A program made the translations under genes and the position numbers. The notes beneath the pieces are model-generated. The model searched no databases. It was not told the DNA's origin and saw only the letters and a list, made by a program, of their open reading frames with translations. Shown piece by piece: positions 9,048-16,820 of a stretch of 64,000 nt of DNA; the first letter of the stretch is position 1; each line of letters begins with the position of its first letter. Origin of the DNA: CAWHXG01 sp963833235 (GTDB taxonomy: Bacteria; Pseudomonadota; Alphaproteobacteria; Rhodobacterales; Rhodobacteraceae); NCBI GenBank assembly GCA_963833235.1, contig CAWHXG010000001.1:1485600-1549599 (forward strand), read 5' to 3'.

Positions 9048-10145
9048 CTAGTCGCGCTTCACGAAGGGTGTTGCCCGGAGGGCGGGGTTGCAGCGGGCGT
9101 ATGGGGCGGGCAGGGCGATCTCGGCCTTCAGCGCCACGGCTGCCTTCCACGTCCAGCGTGGATCCCACAGCATGCCGCGGGCCAACGCGACCATGTCGGC
9201 CTGTCCGGTGGCCACGATGGTTTCGGCCTGGAGAGGCTCGGTGATCTGGCCCACCGCCATGATCGGAATGCCGGCGCGCTCGCGGATCGCGGCGGCGAAG
9301 TGCACCTGATAGCCGGGGCCGGTCACGATCTGCTGGCGTTGGTCCAGCCCGCCGCTGCTCACGTCGATCATCTCGCAGCCGGCCTCGCGGAGCGCCGCGC
9401 AGAAGGCGACGGACTGCTCGAGATCCCATCCGCCCTCGATCCAGTCGGACGCGGAGAGGCGCACCATCACCGGCTTCTCGGCGGGGAACGCGGCACGCAC
9501 CGCCTCGAACACCTCCAGCGGAAACCGCATACGGTTCTCGAGGCTGCCGCCATAGCCATCCGTCCGCCGGTTGGTGATCGGTGAAAGGAACTGGTGCAGC
9601 AGGTAGCCATGCGCGGCGTGCAGCTGAACGGTATCGAAGCCCGCACGGTCGGCCCGCCGCGCGGCCTGCACGAATGCCTCTGTCACGCGGGCGAGATCGC
9701 CCTGGTCCATAGGCGTCGGCGCGGGCCAATCCTGCAGATAGGCCACGTCCGACGCGCTTTGCGGCTCCCACGCCTCGGGTCCTTCGACCCGTCCGCCGCC
9801 CTCCCAGGGGGCGACGGTGCTGCCCTTGCGGCCGGCGTGGCCGAGCTGCATCCCGATGCGCGAATTGCCGACTGACTTGGCGAAGGCGACGATGCCCGCC
9901 CAGGCGGCTTCGGTGGCGTCGTCGTAAAGTCCGGTGCAGCCGGGGGTGATGCGCCCGTCGGGCTCCACGCCAGTCGCCTCGGTGAAGATCAACCCGGGGC
10001 CCGACATCGCGAACTGCCCCAGATGAGCCAGATGCCAGTCGCCCGGCACCCCGCCCGTCGCCGAATACTGGCACATCGGCGCCACGACCACGCGGTTGGG
10101 GATATCGAGGCCGCCGACGCGGATCGGAGAAAACAGGGTGCTCAC
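9048..10145 (-). CDS. NADH:flavin oxidoreductase, old yellow enzyme family (YqjM-like)
   Basis: This is a 365-residue FMN TIM-barrel enzyme. A GTG start at 10,143-10,145 (VSTLFSPIRVGG) has a GGAAGG site upstream. YqjM-class marks are the cysteine in APMCQYSA near the N terminus, HGYLLHQFLSP, TNRRTDGYGGS and a C-terminal VALARGMLWDP. Enzymes of this type reduce activated C=C bonds, or in catabolic settings act on N-methylated or unsaturated acids, using NAD(P)H. It faces the sugar isomerase gene across a 111-base divergent promoter that carries operator site B, and probably forms a two-gene unit with the SDR below it. Confidence 0.9.
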   Translation of the reverse strand: MSTLFSPIRVGGLDIPNRVVVAPMCQYSATGGVPGDWHLAHLGQFAMSGPGLIFTEATGVEPDGRITPGCTGLYDDATEAAWAGIVAFAKSVGNSRIGMQLGHAGRKGSTVAPWEGGGRVEGPEAWEPQSASDVAYLQDWPAPTPMDQGDLARVTEAFVQAARRADRAGFDTVQLHAAHGYLLHQFLSPITNRRTDGYGGSLENRMRFPLEVFEAVRAAFPAEKPVMVRLSASDWIEGGWDLEQSVAFCAALREAGCEMIDVSSGGLDQRQQIVTGPGYQVHFAAAIRERAGIPIMAVGQITEPLQAETIVATGQADMVALARGMLWDPRWTWKAAVALKAEIALPAPYARCNPALRATPFVKRD

Positions 10146-10204
10146 AAATCGGGACCTTCCACATTCCGTTTGAACCGCCGGAGGTGTGCGGTATACTAAC
10201 GTTT

Positions 10205-10219
10205 GTTCGCGATATGAAC
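10205..10219 (+). promoter_or_regulatory. IclR-type operator site B (divergent OYE/isomerase promoter)
   Basis: GTTCGCGATATGAAC is an inverted repeat, with one extra symmetric base on each side (TGTTC...GAACA). It lies 37 bases before the isomerase start and 59 before the OYE start, so one regulator could control both directions. It is nearly identical to the site at 36,352-36,366. Confidence 0.65.
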
Positions 10220-10256
10220 ATGACCGCCCGAACCTGACAAGGCGAAAGGACGATCC

Positions 10257-11105
10257 ATGAGTGCCTTCCCCGTAGCCGCCAGCACCTTCCCGTTTCTGTA
10301 CTCCCATGGCGGGCTTGACGCCCTGCGGCATCTGCAGGGGATGGGGTACGACCGGTTCGAGCTGATGATCTTTCCGCCCCATTGCTGGCCGCGTGAGATC
10401 GGGGCCAACGACCGGCGCGACTATGCCGATTTCCTCTCGGGTGAGGGGCTGGCGATCTCCTCGTTCTGCTATCCGCTGCTGGATAACAACCCCAACGGGG
10501 TCGACCGGCTGATGCGGGAATACACGCTCGACCGATACCGCGAGGCGATCGATTTCGCGGCGGAGCTTTCCTGCCCCTACGTGGTGGCGATCCCCGGCCC
10601 GGTGAACAGCCTGATCAATCCGCCCGTCCAGTGGATGCTCGACTGGTTCGTGGAGGGCATGCAGGCGCTCGTCGCCCATGCGAAGGGCACGGGAGTGGAG
10701 CTGCTGATCGAGAATGTGCCCTTCACCTATCTGCCGAGCGCCGAGGACATGGCGCGCACCGCCGCCCTGATCGGCCCCGAGGTGGGCGTGAACTTCGACA
10801 TCTGCAACAGCGCCTTCATCAAGGAGGATCCCGCGGAAGCGATCCGGATGCTGGGTCCGCTGGTGAAGAACGTGCACCTCTCCGACACCGGCTTCGAGGA
10901 GTTCAAGCATGCCCGCCTTGGCACCGGCATCGTCGATCCCGGCCCTTCGATGGCGGCGTTGCAGGAGATCGGGTACGAAGGCATGACCGTGCTCGAGATC
11001 ATCACCGATGCGCTGGCCCCCGGCGCCGATCCCGAGGGAGACATCCGGGCAAGCCACGCCATTCTGGCCGATCACGGCTGGGCGCCGCCGGGCGCGGCGG
11101 GTTAG
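10257..11105 (+). CDS. Sugar phosphate isomerase/epimerase family (xylose-isomerase-like TIM barrel)
   Basis: This is a 282-residue AP-endonuclease-2/xylose-isomerase-like TIM barrel. Visible metal-site candidates are the glutamate in LLIENVPF, NFDICNS, the histidine in VKNVHLSD and the C-terminal glutamate in TVLEIITD, spaced as in divalent-metal isomerases of this superfamily. Such proteins interconvert keto sugars, hydroxypyruvate or inosose-type compounds, and the exact reaction cannot be read here. A ribosome site AAAGGA precedes the ATG. The gene is probably monocistronic: it converges with the next SDR with only 11 bases between stops. Control is likely through operator site B. Confidence 0.82.
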   Translation: MSAFPVAASTFPFLYSHGGLDALRHLQGMGYDRFELMIFPPHCWPREIGANDRRDYADFLSGEGLAISSFCYPLLDNNPNGVDRLMREYTLDRYREAIDFAAELSCPYVVAIPGPVNSLINPPVQWMLDWFVEGMQALVAHAKGTGVELLIENVPFTYLPSAEDMARTAALIGPEVGVNFDICNSAFIKEDPAEAIRMLGPLVKNVHLSDTGFEEFKHARLGTGIVDPGPSMAALQEIGYEGMTVLEIITDALAPGADPEGDIRASHAILADHGWAPPGAAG

Positions 11106-11116
11106 GCCCGGGCAGG

Positions 11117-11875
11117 TCAGGCCAGCCCGGCCTCGATGGGCAGGATCGCGCCCGTCATCCCGCCCGACGCGTCGGACGCCAGGAAGTGCGCTGCATTCGC
11201 CACGTCGGCCTCCGTCGCGATCCGGCCAAGCGCCGTTTCCGCCGCGAGTGCCGCCATCGCCACTTCCGGTGCTGGCCCGCCCTCGGCATGGCGGCGGGCG
11301 ACCCGGCCCGTCAGCGCTTCGGTCGCGATGGGGCCGGGGGCGAGCGCGTTCACCCGGATGCCCTGCCGCCCCAGATCCAGCGCCGCGGCGCGGGTCAGGC
11401 CCACGACCGCGTGCTTAGAGGTGGTGTAGAGCACCTGGTCGGGATGCGCCCGCAGCCCGTTGATCGAGGCCATCACCACGACCGACGCCGCGCGCGACTG
11501 GGCGAGGGCCGGGGCGAAGGCCTGCAGCGTCGCCGCGACGCCCCAGACGTTAACCGCCATCACACGCTGCCATTCCATCGCGTCCAGTGCCGCGATGCCC
11601 CTCCATGGCGGCACGACCCCGGCATTGGCCACGACGATATCGACCGTTCCCAGTCGCCCCGCCAGGGCGGAAAGCCGCTCTGGCGCGTCCGGCGCGGCGA
11701 GATCGAGCGGCACAGCGGTATGGTCCGCGGGGGCGCGGGCCATCGCCTCGGGTAGATCGACGATCGCGACCGTGGCGCCCGAGGCCGCCAGCCGCACCGC
11801 GATTGCTCGGCCAAGCCCGCCTGCGCCGCCCGTGACCACCGCCTGCCGCCCGGCCAGATCCTGTGCGAATGGCAT
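11117..11875 (-). CDS. SDR-family oxidoreductase
   Basis: This is a 252-residue classical SDR with TGGAGGLG cofactor loop, a VANAGVV strand, the catalytic serine in VMASING and the active-site pair in YTTSKHA, ending TGAILPIEAGLA. The start at 11,873-11,875 (MPFAQDL) is chosen over a longer frame because GGAGGG sits correctly upstream. The longer form would run through the operator at 11,934-11,948. It resembles catabolic polyol or hydroxyacid dehydrogenases, but no substrate is evident. It is divergent from the hydroxyacyl-CoA-dehydrogenase-like gene and shares operator site C with it. Confidence 0.86.
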   Translation of the reverse strand: MPFAQDLAGRQAVVTGGAGGLGRAIAVRLAASGATVAIVDLPEAMARAPADHTAVPLDLAAPDAPERLSALAGRLGTVDIVVANAGVVPPWRGIAALDAMEWQRVMAVNVWGVAATLQAFAPALAQSRAASVVVMASINGLRAHPDQVLYTTSKHAVVGLTRAAALDLGRQGIRVNALAPGPIATEALTGRVARRHAEGGPAPEVAMAALAAETALGRIATEADVANAAHFLASDASGGMTGAILPIEAGLA

Positions 11876-11933
11876 GTTGCGTGCCCTCCAGTCCGGGGCT
11901 ACCAGAACGGGCGCCCTCCGATTGCGCACCTTT

Positions 11934-11948
11934 GTGCGCCATGCGAAC
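11934..11948 (+). promoter_or_regulatory. IclR-type operator site C (SDR / opine-oxidase operon promoter)
   Basis: GTGCGCCATGCGAAC matches the consensus at every defined position. It sits 23 bases before the GTG start of the plus-strand operon and 58 bases before the SDR start. A partial half-site, GCGCAC, lies just upstream at 11,924-11,929. Confidence 0.65.
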
Positions 11949-11971
11949 CGGGGCAAGCGAAAGGACCAGCC

Positions 11972-12913
11972 GTGTCGCAGGACGATGCCCTACAGGTCGT
12001 GATCCTTGGCGCCGGCGCCATCGGGCAAGCCTTCGCCGCCGTCTTCGCGGATGCCGGAGCGAGGGTCACGCTGGCCGAACCCGATCCCGAGCGGCGCGCC
12101 GACGTGCCGGCCGGGATCGCGCTGCAGCGCGAGGCCATCGAGCTGGCCGGTCTCTGGCGCGGCGGCGGGGGCCGCGTGACGCCGGTTGCGGATGCCGGCG
12201 GGGCGCTTGGCGGGGCCGATCTGGTTGTGGAATGCGGGCCGGAAGACCTGGACGTGAAGCAGGCGATCTTTGCCACGTTGCTGGCGGGCTGCGGGCCTGG
12301 CGCGGTCATCGGCACTGCCTCTTCGGCCATCACGATGTCGCGGATACTACCCGAGGCTTCAGACCAGGCGCGTTGCCTTGTGATGCATCCGGTCAACCCC
12401 CCTTCCGTCCTGCGGCTGATCGAGCTCGTGCCGGCTCCGGGCACCTCGCCCGAGGCCGTCGCTCGCGCCACCGCGATCCTCGAGGCGTCGGGCTTTCGGG
12501 CCGTGCGGCTTTCGCGAGAGGTCGAGGGGTTCGTGGTGAACCGCCTGCAGGGGGCGGTGCTGCGCGAGGCCTACCGCCTGGTCGGCGAGGGTGTCACCGA
12601 CGTGGCCGGGATCGAGGCGGCCGTGACGCAGGGCCTCGGCCCCCGCTGGGCCCTTTCCGGGCCGTTCGAGACTGCGCAGCTCAATACGCCCGGCGGCATC
12701 CCCGCCCATGCGGCCAGGATGGGGCCGGCCTATGCAAGGATGGGCGCCGAGCGCGGCGAGGTCGTGGATTGGTCCGCGGCGCTGGTGGAGCAGGTCGCAG
12801 AGGCCCGGCAGGCGGCGCTGCCAGACGCGGCGCGCGCCGCCCGCGTCGCCTGGCGGGCCAGGGCCGTGGCGCGCCTCGTGGCCTTGCGCGATCGGCTGGC
12901 CGCCGATGGCTGA
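11972..12913 (+). CDS. 3-hydroxyacyl-CoA dehydrogenase-like NAD-dependent dehydrogenase
   Basis: This is a 313-residue two-domain enzyme. The Rossmann domain has ILGAGAIGQAFA near the N terminus and VVECGPEDLDVK. The catalytic histidine is in LVMHPVNPP, followed by the helical C-terminal domain with FVVNRLQGAVLREAY. Size and the HPVNPP motif fit the short 3-hydroxybutyryl-CoA dehydrogenase/L-gulonate dehydrogenase/lambda-crystallin branch, which also contains carnitine dehydrogenase, so a beta-hydroxy acid substrate is likely. The GTG start at 11,972 has AAAGGA upstream. Its stop overlaps the next ATG by eight bases, so it is translationally coupled to the opine-oxidase-like genes. Confidence 0.85.
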   Translation: MSQDDALQVVILGAGAIGQAFAAVFADAGARVTLAEPDPERRADVPAGIALQREAIELAGLWRGGGGRVTPVADAGGALGGADLVVECGPEDLDVKQAIFATLLAGCGPGAVIGTASSAITMSRILPEASDQARCLVMHPVNPPSVLRLIELVPAPGTSPEAVARATAILEASGFRAVRLSREVEGFVVNRLQGAVLREAYRLVGEGVTDVAGIEAAVTQGLGPRWALSGPFETAQLNTPGGIPAHAARMGPAYARMGAERGEVVDWSAALVEQVAEARQAALPDAARAARVAWRARAVARLVALRDRLAADG

Positions 12914-14573
12914 TGCTTGCTTCAGCTTTGACGGCGCGCCGGTTCCGGCCCGGCCGGGGCAGAGCCTCGCCGCCGCGCTCACGGCAGCCGGACACAGGGC
13001 CTTCCGCGAGACGGCGCAGGGCGCGCGCCGCGGGATCTTCTGCGGAATGGGAGTGTGTCAGGATTGCCTCGTCACCGTCGACGGCCAGCCCAATCGCCGG
13101 GCCTGCATGACCGCGGCGGAGGCCGGCCTACTCGTGAAGACCCAGGTGGCCCTGCCGCGCCTCGATCTGCAGGCGCCGCCGCCCGCCTCCCCGCCGGCGC
13201 GGATCGAGGCGCCCGACGTCCTGATCGTGGGTGGCGGGGCGGGCGGGCTTTCGGCGGCCATCGCCGCGCGTGCGGCGGGTGCCTCCGTGCTGGTCCTCGA
13301 CGAGCGCAAGGTGGGCGGCGGGCAGTATTTCAAGCAGGCTGCCGCCGCCGATCCGCTGGATGCGCAGCAGCGCCAGGGGCGCGCCCTTCTGGAGGAAGCG
13401 CAGGCGTCCGGGGCCGAGATCCTCGGCGGGGTCGAGATCTGGGGCGCGTTCGACGGGCCGCTCTTTCTCGCGGAATGGCGGGGGGGTGCTCTGGTCGTTC
13501 GCCCGCGTGCCGCCATCATAGCGACCGGCGCCTACGAGCGCCCGGTGATCGTCCCCGGCTGGACCTTGCCCGGCGTGATGACCACGGGCGCCGCGCAGAC
13601 GCTCTGGCGCAGCTACAGGACGCTGCCGGGGCGGCGTGTCGCCGTCTGCGGCTCCGGCCCGCTGAACCTCCAGGTCGCGCTGGAACTGGCGCGCGGCGGC
13701 GCCGAGGTCGCCCTGGTGGCCGAGGCTGCGCCGGCCCCCTGGGCCCAACCTCGGGCCGCGATGGCGCTGGCCGCCGCGGGGCCGCGGCTCGCGGGTGCGG
13801 GCTTCGGCCTCCTGCGCGGGTTGCGGGGCGCCGGCGTGCCCATGCGTTTCACGACGCGGCTCACGGGTGTCGAGGCTAGGGACGGAGCCTTGCGGGCGAC
13901 GTTCCGTAGCCGTGCCGGAGATGAGACCACGGCCGATGTCGACGCGCTGTGCATGAACGGCGGGTTCGAGCCGCAGAACGAGATCCTCCGCCTCCTCGGG
14001 GCCGAGATGCGTTACGATCCGGCTTTCGGCCATCTGCGCTGCACCCGCGACGCCGGCATGGCCACGACCTTGCCGGGGCTCTACGCGGTGGGAGATTGCG
14101 CGGGGCTCGGCGGGGCGCCGGCGGCGATGGTCGAAGGCCGGATCGCCGGGCGCGCGGCGGCGGCCTTCGTCCGCGGCAGGCCCGCCGGCGCGGATCCGCA
14201 CGAGGCCCGCGCCTTGCAGCGCCACCGCAGATTCCAGGCATGCCTTTGGAGGCTCTATGAGCCATTCCCCGGCACGCCGCACGACCAGCCGGACGACACG
14301 CTGCTCTGCCGCTGCGAGGAGATCACGCTGGGACAGATGCGGGCCGGGCTGGATGACCGCACCGGGCATGTGGGCACCCTCAAGCGCGCCACGCGGGTCG
14401 GCATGGGGCGCTGCCAGGGCCGCTATTGCGGTCCGGTCGCGGCACGGATGGTCGCGGCGCGGACCGGGCGGGCGATCGAGGATCTCAGCCATTTCGCCCC
14501 GCGCGTGCCGATCAAGCCGGTGAGCATCGCCGCGATCCTGGCGGCGCAGGAGGCGCTGGATGGCACCCCCTGA
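12906..14573 (+). CDS. Opine/amino-acid oxidase subunit, HcnA-HcnB type fusion (2Fe-2S + FAD/NAD + BFD-like)
   Basis: This 555-residue protein joins what are usually two subunits. Residues 1-80 are a plant-type small 2Fe-2S domain with CGMGVCQDC and a fourth cysteine in RRACMT (HcnA/SoxA-N like). From about residue 105 comes an FAD/NAD-binding oxidoreductase with VLIVGGGAGGLSAA, GQYFKQA, IATGAYERP, AVCGSGPLN and a YAVGDCAGLGG FAD tail. The C-terminal 90 residues hold a BFD-like four-cysteine region (LLCRCEE then MGRCQGRYCG). Relatives are the alpha subunits of octopine/nopaline oxidase, hydrogen cyanide synthase and hydroxyproline oxidase. It overlaps the next gene by 14 bases. The same parts occur unfused at 53,803-55,475. 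Confidence 0.9.
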   Translation: MADACFSFDGAPVPARPGQSLAAALTAAGHRAFRETAQGARRGIFCGMGVCQDCLVTVDGQPNRRACMTAAEAGLLVKTQVALPRLDLQAPPPASPPARIEAPDVLIVGGGAGGLSAAIAARAAGASVLVLDERKVGGGQYFKQAAAADPLDAQQRQGRALLEEAQASGAEILGGVEIWGAFDGPLFLAEWRGGALVVRPRAAIIATGAYERPVIVPGWTLPGVMTTGAAQTLWRSYRTLPGRRVAVCGSGPLNLQVALELARGGAEVALVAEAAPAPWAQPRAAMALAAAGPRLAGAGFGLLRGLRGAGVPMRFTTRLTGVEARDGALRATFRSRAGDETTADVDALCMNGGFEPQNEILRLLGAEMRYDPAFGHLRCTRDAGMATTLPGLYAVGDCAGLGGAPAAMVEGRIAGRAAAAFVRGRPAGADPHEARALQRHRRFQACLWRLYEPFPGTPHDQPDDTLLCRCEEITLGQMRAGLDDRTGHVGTLKRATRVGMGRCQGRYCGPVAARMVAARTGRAIEDLSHFAPRVPIKPVSIAAILAAQEALDGTP

Positions 14574-15687
14574 CATCCTGGTGGTGGGCGGCGGGATCGT
14601 CGGCACCGTCGCCGCGATCCTGCTGGCGGCGGAGGGCGCGCGGGTGACGCTGGTCGATGCCGGCGAGCATGCCGGAACGACCGCCAATGCCGGCAGCCTG
14701 CACGTGCAGATGCAGAGCCGGTTCATGCGCCTCTATCCCGATCAGGTGGCGGGGCTGGAGGCCTCGCTGCCGCTTTACCGCGCGGCGGCCGAGGATTGGG
14801 TGACCCTCGATGCCGCTTTCGGGCCGTTCGAACTGGTGCGCCGGGGCGGCCTGATGCTGGCCGAGGGGCCGGACCAGCTGCGGTTTCTCGAAGCCAAGGC
14901 GGCGCGCGAGGCAGCGCTGGGCCTGAGCGTCGAGATGCTCGACCGCGCGGCGCTCGACAGGATCGCCCCTTGGCTGGGGGCGCAGATCGTGGGCGCCGAG
15001 CTTTGCCACGACGAGGGCAAGCTCAATCCTCTCGTCGCGAACATCCGCCTGGGGGAGGAGGCCGCCAGGCTCGGCGTCGTCCGTGTCGTCGACAGGATCA
15101 CCGGCCTTTCGGAGGACGGGCAGGGCGTGCTCGCGGCAGGGTGCCTCGGCCGCTACCGCGCCGACCAGGCCGTGATCGCCGCGGCATGGGGCTCGGGCGA
15201 ACTGGTGGCTGGCTTCGGCCTTGTCCTGCCATCGCGGGCGGAGCCGTTGCACATGAACATCACCGAGGCCGGCGCACCGGAGATCGGCCATCTGGTGCAA
15301 CACGCCGAACGCTCGATCACATTGAAACAGCTTGCGGGGGGGCAGGTCGTGATCGGCGGGGGCTGGCCGGCCGAGGACCGCGGGCGCGCCCGGGCGCCCG
15401 GCGTTCTGGCACGCTCGCTGCTCGGCAACGTCGCTCTGGCCGCGCGGCTGGTGCCGGCCATCGGGCGGCTGCGCGTGCTGCGAAGCTGGGCGGGGATGAA
15501 TACCGTGATCGACGGGCGGTCGGTCGTCGGGCGGGTGCCCGGGGCGGCGCGGGTGATCCTGGCGGTGCCGGGCGACGCCGGCTACACGCTTGGGCCGCTC
15601 GTGGCGCGGATGGCGGCCGCCGTCGTGCTGGGACAGGATGCGCCGGAGGACGTGGTGCCGTTCTCGCCGGCGCGGTTCGCCGCCTGA
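14560..15687 (+). CDS. FAD-dependent oxidoreductase, HcnC/OoxB-like catalytic subunit
   Basis: This is a 375-residue DAO-fold flavoprotein with ILVVGGGIVGTVAAI at the N terminus, TANAGSLHVQMQ where glycine oxidase-type enzymes contact flavin, and LRSWAGMNTVIDG near the C terminus. In opine oxidases and HcnABC this beta/C subunit oxidises the amine while the alpha subunit passes electrons on, probably to the respiratory chain at the membrane. The 14-base overlap with the preceding gene supports one heteromeric enzyme. The substrate could be an opine, a D-amino acid or a cyclic amino acid. It converges on iclR, leaving 48 bases. Confidence 0.87.
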   Translation: MAPPDILVVGGGIVGTVAAILLAAEGARVTLVDAGEHAGTTANAGSLHVQMQSRFMRLYPDQVAGLEASLPLYRAAAEDWVTLDAAFGPFELVRRGGLMLAEGPDQLRFLEAKAAREAALGLSVEMLDRAALDRIAPWLGAQIVGAELCHDEGKLNPLVANIRLGEEAARLGVVRVVDRITGLSEDGQGVLAAGCLGRYRADQAVIAAAWGSGELVAGFGLVLPSRAEPLHMNITEAGAPEIGHLVQHAERSITLKQLAGGQVVIGGGWPAEDRGRARAPGVLARSLLGNVALAARLVPAIGRLRVLRSWAGMNTVIDGRSVVGRVPGAARVILAVPGDAGYTLGPLVARMAAAVVLGQDAPEDVVPFSPARFAA

Positions 15688-15735
15688 AACCGGGGCGAGG
15701 ACCAGGCCAGATGATCCGGTCGTACACCGGCCATG

Positions 15736-16617
15736 CTATCGGCGGAGCGATGTGGTGATCTTGTCCACCGTCTCGCGCAGCCGCGGCAGGATCTGCTCCA
15801 CCATGCCCTGCGGGGTCATCCGCACGGTCGGCACGCCGACATTCACCGCCCCCACGATTTCGCCCGAGCCCATCCGCACGGGCAGGGCGATGGACATCAG
15901 CCCTATCTCCATTTCCTGGTCGACCAGCGACCAGCCGGTGCGCTTCACCTCCTGCAGCACGGCGCGCAGGGCCGCAGGATCCGTCACGGTTCGATCCGTC
16001 AGGCGTGCCAGGGTGAGCCCGCGCAACGTATCGTCCCACAGCGCTTCGGGCCGCGCCGCCAGCAGCACCCGCCCGGTCGCCGTGCAATGGGCCGGAAAGC
16101 GTGCCCCGACCGTGATGCCGACACTGATCACCCGGTGATACTGGGTGCCGCTGACGTAGACGACGTGATCCTTGTCGAGTACGGCGGCAGACACGGATTC
16201 GCGTAGTTCATCCGATAGATGGTCGATGAAGGGCCGCGCGATGTCCCAGACGCCCTTGGAAGATAGAACGAGATAGCCCAGCTCAAGCACCTGCGGCGTG
16301 AGATCGAACAGCTTGCCATCGGCAACGGCATAGCCTTCGTGCACCAGCGTCAGCAGGATGCGCCGCGCCCCGGCCCGGGTGTTGCCGGTTTCGGTCGCTA
16401 CCTCCGAAAGGGTCATCTTGCGGCGCGTTCGGTTGAACGCCCGCAGAACCTCCAGGCCACGCGCCAGCGAGCTGACGTAATCGCGCGGGTTCAGCGCCCC
16501 ACCTACGGCTTCGTCGGACCAGTCGGGCGCGGCCGTCATCGGGCCGGTTCGCACCGTTGCGCGGGAATGCGTCGGAGCGCTGTTTCCAGGCTCCTGGGTT
16601 GCATCGTCGTCGGTCAT
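15736..16617 (-). CDS. IclR-family transcriptional regulator (PcaU/PobR-like)
   Basis: The 293-residue protein begins with about 45 residues of low-complexity N terminus. The IclR winged helix-turn-helix spans about residues 47-105, with YVSSLARGLEVLRAF and the recognition region LSEVATETGNTRAGARR. The effector-binding domain follows, with FPAHCTATGRVLLA and ALPVRMGSGEIVGAVNV. The YVxSLARGL opening and TGxTRAxARR match the PcaU/PcaR/PobR branch, whose operators (from memory, GTTCG-N5-CGCAC-like) resemble the repeated site here. No clear ribosome site precedes the ATG at 16,617, so the start may be internal. Operator site D lies between it and the sugar ABC operon, which suggests autoregulation. 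I infer that it is the master regulator of the 3-36 kb genes. Confidence 0.88.
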   Translation of the reverse strand: MTDDDATQEPGNSAPTHSRATVRTGPMTAAPDWSDEAVGGALNPRDYVSSLARGLEVLRAFNRTRRKMTLSEVATETGNTRAGARRILLTLVHEGYAVADGKLFDLTPQVLELGYLVLSSKGVWDIARPFIDHLSDELRESVSAAVLDKDHVVYVSGTQYHRVISVGITVGARFPAHCTATGRVLLAARPEALWDDTLRGLTLARLTDRTVTDPAALRAVLQEVKRTGWSLVDQEMEIGLMSIALPVRMGSGEIVGAVNVGVPTVRMTPQGMVEQILPRLRETVDKITTSLRR

Positions 16618-16742
16618 CGGGTCGCGTCCGGGGCTGTCGGTTGCACCAAGGCCGGTTCCCTAGCATGGGATCGGCCGGTGGCGCAGACCTTTTGAAATTT
16701 TCCTTGCGCGGCCGGTGCCAGCCGGTGTCTAGTTGAACAAGA

Positions 16743-16757
16743 GTGCGCTATGCGAAC
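16743..16757 (+). promoter_or_regulatory. IclR-type operator site D (iclR / sugar ABC operon promoter)
   Basis: GTGCGCTATGCGAAC matches the consensus fully. It lies 63 bases before the binding-protein gene and 125 bases before the divergent iclR start. Its position next to the only IclR gene in the window is the main reason for assigning the motif to that regulator. Confidence 0.7.
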
Positions 16758-16820
16758 AATGCACGGCGAAGGGCGCGATCCGCAAGAGGCCGCGCCGAGC
16801 TTTCTCAGGGGAGAACAGTC

